Part shown: positions 57,728 through 64,000 of the stretch, piece after piece | Numbering within the stretch: the stretch's first letter is position 1 | How the letters are laid out: each line of letters opens with the position of its first letter | Assembly: GCF_009908285.1 (NCBI RefSeq) | Contig: NZ_JAAARM010000011.1 | Span: forward strand, 140,267 to 204,266 | From: Pseudomonas sp. Fl4BN1 | Lineage (GTDB): Bacteria; Pseudomonadota; Gammaproteobacteria; Pseudomonadales; Pseudomonadaceae | Direction: 5' to 3' | DNA: 64,000 bases | Position numbers and translations under genes: made by a program | Notes under the pieces: model-generated | What the model saw: the letters and a program-made list of their open reading frames with translations, nothing else | Told to the model about the DNA's origin: nothing | Database searches by the model: none

Positions 57728-58969
57728 ATGCTGTTCGCCAACCCCCGAGCCGTCCGTGAAACCTACCCGGCGCACCTGCGGTGCCTGCTCAACATCCAGC
57801 AGGCCCGGCAAAGCCGCGAGTGGCTGGCCCACTGGCCACTGCTCAACCAGCAGCCCACACCGCTGTACCCGCTGCCGGACCTGGCCCGGCAACTGGGGCT
57901 GGCCGAGGTCTGGATCAAGGATGAAGCCCAGCGCTCGTGCCTCGGCAGTTTCAAGGCCCTGGGGGCACCCTTCGCCCTGCTGCGGCAGGTCATCCAGTAC
58001 TGGCCGCACCAGCCATTGAGTGCCCGCGGCCTGTTACTCGGCCGGCACCGCGCGCTGCTCAAGGACTACACGGTGATCAGCGCCAGTGACGGCAACCACG
58101 GTCGGGCCCTGGCGGCGGCCGCACAGAGCCTGGGTTGCCGCTGCGTGATCGTGCTCCACGCCGGGGTCAGCCTGGAACGGGAGCTGGCGATTGCCGCCTA
58201 TGACGCGCACATCGTGCGGATTCGCGGTAACTACGCACAGTCAGTCGTCGAAGCCGCGCGCCTGGCCGCCACCTATGACTGGCAGGTGATTGCCGATACC
58301 GGCTCGCTGGAGGCGCCAAGCGTGCCCCTGGACGTGATGCAGGGCTACGCCAGCCTGGTGGCCGAGGTCCTTGAGCAAAGCGCCAGCCAGCCTGAACAAC
58401 CGGGGTTCAGCCATGTGCTGGTGCAAGGCGGGGTCGGAGGATTGGCGGCCAGCGTCGCCAGCTACCTGTGGGAATATCACGGCGCGGCGCGACCACGCCT
58501 GCTGGTGGTGGAACCGCAGCAGGCCGATTGCCTGTACCAGAGCGCACGGGCACAGCAGCCTTCACGTGCCAGCGGTACGGCGGATTCGCTGATAGCGGGC
58601 CTGGCCTGTGGCGAGGCTTCGCCCCTGGCGTGGTTATTTCTGCAACCTTCAATCGATAGTTTTGTCACAATCCCCGATTCGGCCGCGCTGGATGCAATGC
58701 GCCACCTGGCGGCCGGCAGCAAGCACGACAGGCCGCTGGTGGCGGGAGAATCCGGCGCCGCAGGGCTCGCAGGGCTCAAGCAGTTGGGCAAGGCGCTAGC
58801 CCTCAGGCGGGCCACTCGGCTCACTCACCACTCACGCGTACTCCTGATCAACACTGAAGGCGCCACCGACGCCAGGCTTTACCAGCACTGGGTCGGCGAG
58901 ACGGCACAAGCGGTCACCCGGCGTCGGCAGGGTTGGCGACCCAGCGTCGCCAGCCCCGCCGACGCCTGA
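57728..58969 (+). CDS. dpaL: Diaminopropionate ammonia-lyase
   Basis: This PLP enzyme splits 2,3-diaminopropionate (D and L) to pyruvate and ammonia. The 413-residue protein has the PLP lysine K76 (GSFKALGAPFAL), D121 in SASDGNHGRA and D190 in VIADTGSL, matching K77, D120 and D189 of E. coli DpaL. C-terminal INTEGATD agrees too. The start follows GGAG. It diverges from an Lrp-type regulator and is followed by the remains of a GntR gene. Confidence 0.92.
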   Translation: MLFANPRAVRETYPAHLRCLLNIQQARQSREWLAHWPLLNQQPTPLYPLPDLARQLGLAEVWIKDEAQRSCLGSFKALGAPFALLRQVIQYWPHQPLSARGLLLGRHRALLKDYTVISASDGNHGRALAAAAQSLGCRCVIVLHAGVSLERELAIAAYDAHIVRIRGNYAQSVVEAARLAATYDWQVIADTGSLEAPSVPLDVMQGYASLVAEVLEQSASQPEQPGFSHVLVQGGVGGLAASVASYLWEYHGAARPRLLVVEPQQADCLYQSARAQQPSRASGTADSLIAGLACGEASPLAWLFLQPSIDSFVTIPDSAALDAMRHLAAGSKHDRPLVAGESGAAGLAGLKQLGKALALRRATRLTHHSRVLLINTEGATDARLYQHWVGETAQAVTRRRQGWRPSVASPADA

Positions 58970-59039
58970 CCACCAAGGATTTTCATGACTGCCAGCCCCC
59001 CCCATTTCCAGGCCACTCCCGGCCGCCTAGAACAGATGT

Positions 59040-59513
59040 CCACGCGCATCACTGGCACAGATGTTCGAAGTCCGCATGCTCCTGGAAGACAAGGTGCTGC
59101 GCCTGGCCATCCCGTACATGGACAGCGTCACTTTCAGCGCCGCCGAGCGGATCTGCCAGGCGTTCAATCACGAGCACGATGTCGGTCGCTGGGCCGAACT
59201 CAACTGGGAACTGCATGCCTGCCTGTACGAGGCGGCGCAGCGGTCATTCCTGATGAGCCTGATCCGTTCGGTGCACGACACGCAGGAGCGTTACCTGCGC
59301 ATGCAGGTACGCCTTTCTGCCGGTAAGGAACGCGTCGACCACGAACACCGGGGCCTGCTTGAAGCCTGCCGCAGCGGCGATGTGGAACACGCCACCCGCC
59401 TGCTCCAGGAGCACATCGCCGGCGTCTGCAAGACTCTTTTCGAGCACCTGCCCCGCTCCCGCCAGGCAGGCCCGTCCGGTCCCGGGGCGACCCCGGGACC
59501 AGTTGTTCCCTGA
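59040..59513 (+). pseudogene. GntR/FadR-type (FCD) regulator lacking its DNA-binding domain
   Basis: From SLAQMFEVRMLLEDKVLRL (from about 59049) to the C-terminus the frame is a complete FCD ligand-binding domain (metal-binding His in NHEHD, HEHRGLLEACRSGD). The N-terminal 70-residue winged helix is missing: upstream of it lie stops in this frame, and only 70 bases separate it from dpaL. So the regulator lost its DNA-binding part, or a start is used internally at 59061, giving a headless protein. A GntR-type palindrome still stands before the ABC genes. Confidence 0.75.
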
Positions 59514-59814
59514 GTACGCCCGCGCCACCGCCCATTGCTCCCTTCTGTAACACCCACCCTTCCCGCGCCCAGGCGCCAACCTCGCGACACATTTTGACTG
59601 CTCCTCGCTAACGTCGACCGTGCATATCCCGACGCCGGACTCATGAAGCTGGCGCCAACAAACCGGCACGGGCATTGCATGCAAAATATATCGTATACGA
59701 AATTCAATCTACCCACGTTTGCGCTCGTCCACCCCGGAGTACCAACCCGGGTTTCAATCCAACGCCGCGACCACTGGCACTACCGCCCGGCATACGGCAT
59801 CACGGAGGAACAGC
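59514..59814. promoter_or_regulatory. Control region of the importer operon with GntR-type operator
   Basis: No gene is seen in these 301 bases. TCGTATACGA at 59691-59700 is a perfect 10-bp palindrome of the form recognised by FCD-type GntR regulators (TTGTATACAA-like). TTGCAT (59675-59680) is a possible -35 box nearby. The ATPase gene starts 115 bases after the palindrome. Confidence 0.6.
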
Positions 59815-60888
59815 ATGTCATCCATCAGCATCAGTGACCTGAGCGTCAGCTACGGCAGCGGCATTCAGGTGATCGATCATCTGGACCTGGAGATCGCCGA
59901 AGGCAGTTTTTTCACCCTGCTCGGGCCCAGTGGTTGCGGCAAGACCACCCTGTTGCGGGTGATCGCCGGGTTTGTCCAGCCGTCCGCCGGCCGCCTGTGC
60001 TTTGGTGCCATCGACATGACCCGGCTACCGGCCCACCAACGCGGCATCGGCATGGTGTTCCAGGACTACGCGCTGTTTCCCGACAAGACCGTCTTCGACA
60101 ACGTCGCCTATGGCCTACGAGCGCGCAAGACCGACCCCACGACCATCCAGCGCAAGGTTGGCGAGTATCTGGAGCGGGTCGGCATGCAAGGCTTCGAGGA
60201 CCGCTACCCGCCGGCCTTGTCCGGTGGCCAGCGGCAGCGGGTGGCGCTGGCCCGGGCGCTGGTCATCGAGCCACGGGTGCTGTTGATGGACGAGCCGCTG
60301 TCCAACCTCGACAGCAAACTGCGCCTGCAGATCCGCACGGCCATCGCCGACCTGCAACGGGACATCGGCATCACCACGGTGTTCGTCACCCATGATCAGG
60401 AAGAAGCCCTGGCCCTGTCCGACCAGATCGCCCTGATGCGCCAGGGCCGGATCGCCCAGTTGGGCAGCCCGCAAGAGATCTACCAGCGCCCCGCCAGCAC
60501 CTATGTCGCAGACTTCATCGGCGCCGCCAACTTGCTGCAGGGCGAGATCCTCGACGGCAGCACCGAAGCTGGAGGGCTGACCATCCGGGTCGCCGGGCAG
60601 GCGCTGCAGGCCCTGGCCCAGGCACTGCCCCCCGACGGCCTGGGCTGCCTGATCGCCCGCCCGGAAAACATCCAGCTGTTGACTGCGGACGGCCCCCTGG
60701 GCAACAGCCTGCCCGGCCAGGTGCGGCGCAAGCAGTACCTGGGCCACAAGACCACCTACAACATCGAACTGGCGGACCAACAACAACTGGCCGTGGACTG
60801 CTTCGGCCCAGCCCGCCGGGAATTCGCCGAGGGCCAGACAGTGCGCCTGCAATTCGATCCCCAGACCAGCCAGGTGGTGCCACGATGA
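59815..60888 (+). CDS. ABC transporter ATPase, FbpC/AfuC/PotA-like
   Basis: A 357-residue ATPase with Walker A GPSGCGKT, signature LSGGQRQR, Walker B LLMDEPLSNLD and a C-terminal TOBE-like domain. Start MSSISISDLS follows GGAGGAA. It overlaps the permease gene by four bases. Related systems import iron(III), hexose phosphates (AfuC), phosphonates or polyamines; context with a phosphatase gene favours a phosphorylated compound (inference). Confidence 0.93.
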   Translation: MSSISISDLSVSYGSGIQVIDHLDLEIAEGSFFTLLGPSGCGKTTLLRVIAGFVQPSAGRLCFGAIDMTRLPAHQRGIGMVFQDYALFPDKTVFDNVAYGLRARKTDPTTIQRKVGEYLERVGMQGFEDRYPPALSGGQRQRVALARALVIEPRVLLMDEPLSNLDSKLRLQIRTAIADLQRDIGITTVFVTHDQEEALALSDQIALMRQGRIAQLGSPQEIYQRPASTYVADFIGAANLLQGEILDGSTEAGGLTIRVAGQALQALAQALPPDGLGCLIARPENIQLLTADGPLGNSLPGQVRRKQYLGHKTTYNIELADQQQLAVDCFGPARREFAEGQTVRLQFDPQTSQVVPR

Positions 60889-62525
60889 ACCGATTCCAAC
60901 GGCCTTCAATATGGTTGCTGCTGTCGCTGCTGGCCCTGGCCCTGCTCGGACTGTTCCTGCTCTGGCCGCTGCTTAACCTGCTGGGCACCAGCCTCGCGCT
61001 GTCCGGCAATGCAAGCAGCGGCTGGACGCAGTTGCTGGACGACCCCAAGTACCTGCGCGCCCTGGGCAATACCCTGACCCTCGGCGCCCTGGTCACCCTC
61101 TGCGCCAGCGTGCTGGGGGTCAGCCTGGCCTATGTCACCGCGCGTTTCGACTTCCCCGGCAAGCCACTGGTAGCAATCCTGCCCCTGTGCACCCTGGTGG
61201 TTCCGGAAGTGATCGTCAGCCAGACCTGGCTGATGATTCTCGGCAACAACGGCGTGCTGACCCACTGGCTGGAGCAGTACCTGGGCCTGCAGCTGCCGAG
61301 TTTCTATGGCTGGCCGGGGCTGATACTGGTCATGAGCCTGGTCTACTACACCTACATCTACCTCGGCACCCTGGCGGCCATCCGCGGCTTTGACGTGCAG
61401 CTCGAAGAGGCCGCGCAAAGCCTGGGCAGCGCCCCCGGCCGGGCGCGGCTGCAAGTCATGCTGCCGCTGATCATGCCGGCGATCCTCGCCTCGGCCCTGC
61501 TGGTGTTCACCCTGGTGGTGGGCAACTTCGCTATCGCTACCCTACTGGGGGGCCGGGTCCAGTTGCTGTCGGTGCTGACCTACCTGAGCTTCATCTCCGA
61601 GATGGGCACCAACCCGGCCCTGCAAAGCAGCCTGGCCAGCGTTTCCATCACCATCGTCGCCGGGGTGCTGTTCCTTCAGCGCTACCTGGTGGGACGCAAG
61701 CGCTACGAGCTGGTCCAGGGGCGTAGCGCCGCGGCGAGCCGCTTGCGCGGTTGGCGCGGCCTGCTGCTGGGGAGCGCCATCGGGCTGTTCATCCTGCTCT
61801 CGTCGCTGCCACTGCTGACGGTGCTGGTCAGTGCCTTTACCGAATCCCGCGGGCCGGTGATGCAGTGGGGGGTGTTCTCCCTGGACAACCTCGCCCGGGT
61901 GCTTCTACGCAGCCCCGAGCCGATCCTCAACACCCTGCTCTACGGCGGCCTGGCGACCTTGCTGGGGCTGGTCCTGAGCGTGCTGATCAGTTACCTGGTG
62001 ATCAAGAAGAAGAACCTTTTGACCCCGCTGATCGACTACATCGCCATGCTGCCCATGGCCATGTCCGGCACGGTACTGGGAATCGCCCTGGTGATGACCT
62101 TCAACAGCGGTTGGCTGACCCTGGGTGGCAGCGCGGCGATCATCGTCACCGCCTTCGTCATTCGCCGCTTTCCGTTCGGCGTGCGCAGCGCCTCGGCGAC
62201 CCTCTACAACATTCCCAACTCCATCGAGGAAGCCTCCATCAGCCTCGGGGTGCCGCCCTTGCGCTCGTTCCTCAAGGTGGTGCTGCCGCTGATGGCTCCA
62301 GCCATCGCTGCCGCGGCGGTGCTGACCTGGACCACCATCGTCGCCGAGCTCAGCGCCTCCCTGGTGGTGTACTCGGCCGGGCGCGAGACCATCACCATCC
62401 AGGTGTTCCGCCTGATCGAGACCGGCCTCCAGGGCCAGGCCGCTGCCTACGGCCTGATCCTCGTGCTGCTGACCCTGGTACCGGTGCTGTTCTGCACCCT
62501 GGTGCTGCGAATCAAGGTGTTCTGA
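60885..62525 (+). CDS. Fused two-domain ABC permease, FbpB/AfuB-like
   Basis: A 546-residue permease with two copies of the binding-protein-dependent transport domain (about 1-270 and 290-546). Each has an EAA-type loop (QLEEAAQSLGSAPGRARLQV and SIEEASISLGVPPLRSFLKV). This double architecture is typical of FbpB and AfuB. It overlaps the ATPase gene and precedes the binding protein by 29 bases. Confidence 0.93.
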   Translation: MNRFQRPSIWLLLSLLALALLGLFLLWPLLNLLGTSLALSGNASSGWTQLLDDPKYLRALGNTLTLGALVTLCASVLGVSLAYVTARFDFPGKPLVAILPLCTLVVPEVIVSQTWLMILGNNGVLTHWLEQYLGLQLPSFYGWPGLILVMSLVYYTYIYLGTLAAIRGFDVQLEEAAQSLGSAPGRARLQVMLPLIMPAILASALLVFTLVVGNFAIATLLGGRVQLLSVLTYLSFISEMGTNPALQSSLASVSITIVAGVLFLQRYLVGRKRYELVQGRSAAASRLRGWRGLLLGSAIGLFILLSSLPLLTVLVSAFTESRGPVMQWGVFSLDNLARVLLRSPEPILNTLLYGGLATLLGLVLSVLISYLVIKKKNLLTPLIDYIAMLPMAMSGTVLGIALVMTFNSGWLTLGGSAAIIVTAFVIRRFPFGVRSASATLYNIPNSIEEASISLGVPPLRSFLKVVLPLMAPAIAAAAVLTWTTIVAELSASLVVYSAGRETITIQVFRLIETGLQGQAAAYGLILVLLTLVPVLFCTLVLRIKVF

Positions 62526-62554
62526 CTGCCCTCAACCCGAAGAAGGACCTGCCC

Positions 62555-63550
62555 ATGACCACGATATGGAAACACCACTGGCTGATGCTGGGCACCACTG
62601 CCCTGCTGAGCCTGCCTCTGCCCGCTCTGGCCAGCGAGCGCCAAGCTGTGCTCTACACCACCAATAACGACTCGGCGGTACAGGCCGTGCTCGACAGTGC
62701 CGGCCAACTGGCCACGCCACTGAAGATCGGCGTAGTCACCGGCTCCAGCGCAGCCCTGCTCAAGCGCATCGATGCCGAGGGCGCCGCAACCAAGGCGGAT
62801 GTGTTCTGGAGTTCGCAACCCAACACCCTGGGGGCCTTCACCGCGCTCTACGAGCCGTACCGCTCGCCCCAGAGCAGCGCCATCGACCCACAGTGGCACC
62901 AGCCGCAACAGCTGTGGAGCGCCAGCAACATCCAGGTGGTGGTGCTGATGGTCAACCACAAGCAACTCAAGGGGCAACCCGAGCCAGGCACCTGGCGCGA
63001 CCTGCTGGACCCGGCCTGGAAAGGCCGGATCATCGTCGGCGACCCGGGCGCCACCTCCACCGCCTACACCGTACTCTGGGGCCTGCGGCAACTGCTCGGT
63101 GCCGAGGATTTCAAGGCCCTAGCAGCCAACCTGGTGGTGTCGCGCAACTCCAGCGCAGTGCTCAACTCGGTAGCCCAGGGCGAATACAGCATCGGCCTGA
63201 CCTTCGAAGGCAACGCCTATGCCTATGTCGCTGGCGGGCAGAAGGAGATCCGCCTGATCTATCCCGCCGACGGCACCTTCGTCACCCAGGAAGCCCTGAC
63301 GCTGGTGAAAAACGGCCCCAACCCCGAAGCGGGGCGCCGACTGGTGGACCTGCTCCTGGCCCGGGACACCCAAATCGCCCTGCTGGAGCAGGCCTATCGC
63401 CGCCCCAGCCGTAGCGATATCGACGTCAGCGCCCACGTCGCCCTGCCCAACCTGGCGCAGATCAAGGTCTTCAACGTCGATGAAGAGCAGGCGGTGCGCG
63501 AGCGCGAGGCGTTTCTCGAACACTGGAAAGACCTGCCCAAAGGCCTCTGA
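62555..63550 (+). CDS. Periplasmic binding protein, FbpA/AfuA-like
   Basis: A 331-residue protein with a signal peptide (LGTTALLSLPLPALA) and the FbpA-type fold (AVLYTTNNDSAVQAVLDSAG, ADVFWSSQPNTLGAF, GDPGATSTAYTVLWGL). No clear iron-coordinating tyrosine pair is visible, so iron is not the obvious ligand; AfuA-type members bind sugar phosphates. ATG at 62555 lacks a perfect ribosome site but AAGGACC precedes it. Confidence 0.9.
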   Translation: MTTIWKHHWLMLGTTALLSLPLPALASERQAVLYTTNNDSAVQAVLDSAGQLATPLKIGVVTGSSAALLKRIDAEGAATKADVFWSSQPNTLGAFTALYEPYRSPQSSAIDPQWHQPQQLWSASNIQVVVLMVNHKQLKGQPEPGTWRDLLDPAWKGRIIVGDPGATSTAYTVLWGLRQLLGAEDFKALAANLVVSRNSSAVLNSVAQGEYSIGLTFEGNAYAYVAGGQKEIRLIYPADGTFVTQEALTLVKNGPNPEAGRRLVDLLLARDTQIALLEQAYRRPSRSDIDVSAHVALPNLAQIKVFNVDEEQAVREREAFLEHWKDLPKGL

Positions 63551-63580
63551 TCCGGGCTTTCACACCCTTAGGAGCACAGC

Positions 63581-64000
63581 ATGTCACTGCACCGTTACCT
63601 GCAACTGGCCGAAGGCCTGGCCGACGCCAGCCGCAGCATTCTCCGCGAACATTGGCAGTTACCTGCGCCGGGGGGCCAGGCCTTCAGCAGCAAGGACGAC
63701 GCCAGCCCGGTCACCGAGATCGACCAGCGCATCGAAGCCCGGCTGCGGGAAATGCTCGACAGCGCGCAACCCGAGCACGGCGTCCTCGGCGAGGAGTATC
63801 CACCCCGGGACCTGGACGCCGAATACGTCTGGGTACTGGACCCCATCGACGGCACCAAGCAATTCATCACCGGGATTCCGGTGTACGGCACCCTGATCAG
63901 CCTGTGCCAGGCCGGCCGGCCGGTGCTGGGCATCATCGACATCCCCATCAGCGGCCAGCGCTGGGTCGGCGTCCAGGGCCAGCCCACCACCCTCAACGGC
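63581..64000 (+). CDS. Inositol-monophosphatase-family phosphatase (3' end cut by window)
   Basis: The readable 140 codons (MSLHRYLQLAEGLADASRSI...) show the metal sites of the family: GEEY (Glu), DPIDGTKQF, and the upstream EIDQRIE. It resembles histidinol-phosphatase-like HisN/SuhB members. It follows the binding-protein gene by 30 bases with GGAG before the ATG, so it is the fourth gene of the importer operon; it would dephosphorylate the imported compound (inference). The C-terminal half is outside the window. Confidence 0.9.
   Translation, partial: MSLHRYLQLAEGLADASRSILREHWQLPAPGGQAFSSKDDASPVTEIDQRIEARLREMLDSAQPEHGVLGEEYPPRDLDAEYVWVLDPIDGTKQFITGIPVYGTLISLCQAGRPVLGIIDIPISGQRWVGVQGQPTTLNG

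Noticed and set aside
61751..62554. N-terminal extension of the FbpA-like binding protein
   Set aside because: This part overlaps the permease in another frame; the signal peptide begins at 62555.
1..64000. CRISPR arrays, attachment sites or an intact prophage
   Set aside because: No regularly spaced repeats, integrase gene or phage structural genes were seen; tRNA genes at 5972-6298 have no duplicated ends nearby.

Overview
The window is chromosomal DNA from a Pseudomonas, most likely of the P. fluorescens/protegens/chlororaphis group. The grounds are GC-rich coding sequence, the order tRNA-Arg/His/Leu - tig - clpP - clpX - lon with folD diverging, Pseudomonas-type REP sequences (26664-26749), and a set of typical pseudomonad accessory genes: two chemoreceptors, NhaR, SstT, a TrhP-type tRNA hydroxylation protein and PepSY/two-component genes. 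No CRISPR array, prophage or intact insertion sequence was seen.

Region 1 (1-7480) is core housekeeping on the minus strand: three tRNAs, trigger factor, ClpP, ClpX and Lon (cut by the window edge just before its catalytic serine). Lon has its own sigma-32-like promoter. folD follows on the plus strand. Region 2 (7.7-34.5 kb) is a mosaic of single genes and small operons: PBP7-type endopeptidase, a C39-like lipoprotein without catalytic residues, TerC, NhaR, transporters, an AraC regulator divergent from a Baeyer-Villiger monooxygenase fused to an esterase, TrhP, two methyl-accepting chemotaxis proteins, a PepSY-PepSY-response regulator-histidine kinase operon, and a patatin-like hydrolase.

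Region 3 (34.5-39.5 kb) is the accessory, AT-richer island. It holds a multiply broken glycosyltransferase, the first codons of an IS5-type transposase, a LuxR-type regulator divergent from a PotF-like binding protein with two palindromes between them, a zinc-ribbon remnant and an rhs remnant. It looks like an old insertion hot spot that has decayed.

Region 4 (39.5-52.6 kb) contains queD, an acetyltransferase, a nucleoside deoxyribosyltransferase, then an RpiR-type regulator followed by a D-Ala-D-Ala dipeptidase and a complete dipeptide ABC importer (ddpXABCDF order), a Nudix hydrolase, a two-gene membrane protein/XRE operon with repeated operator-like sites, and codB-codA for cytosine use.

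Region 5 (52.6-64 kb) has a lipoprotein, an operon encoding an exported cyclase, RidA and a DapF-like protein with both catalytic cysteines replaced by serine, a LysR regulator, an Lrp regulator divergent from diaminopropionate ammonia-lyase, a GntR-family gene that has lost its DNA-binding domain, and an FbpABC/AfuABC-like importer followed by an inositol-monophosphatase-family gene, cut by the window end. The most interesting observations are the monooxygenase-esterase fusion, the two enzyme-like proteins lacking catalytic residues, the importer-phosphatase unit with a GntR-type operator but a headless regulator, and the decayed island.
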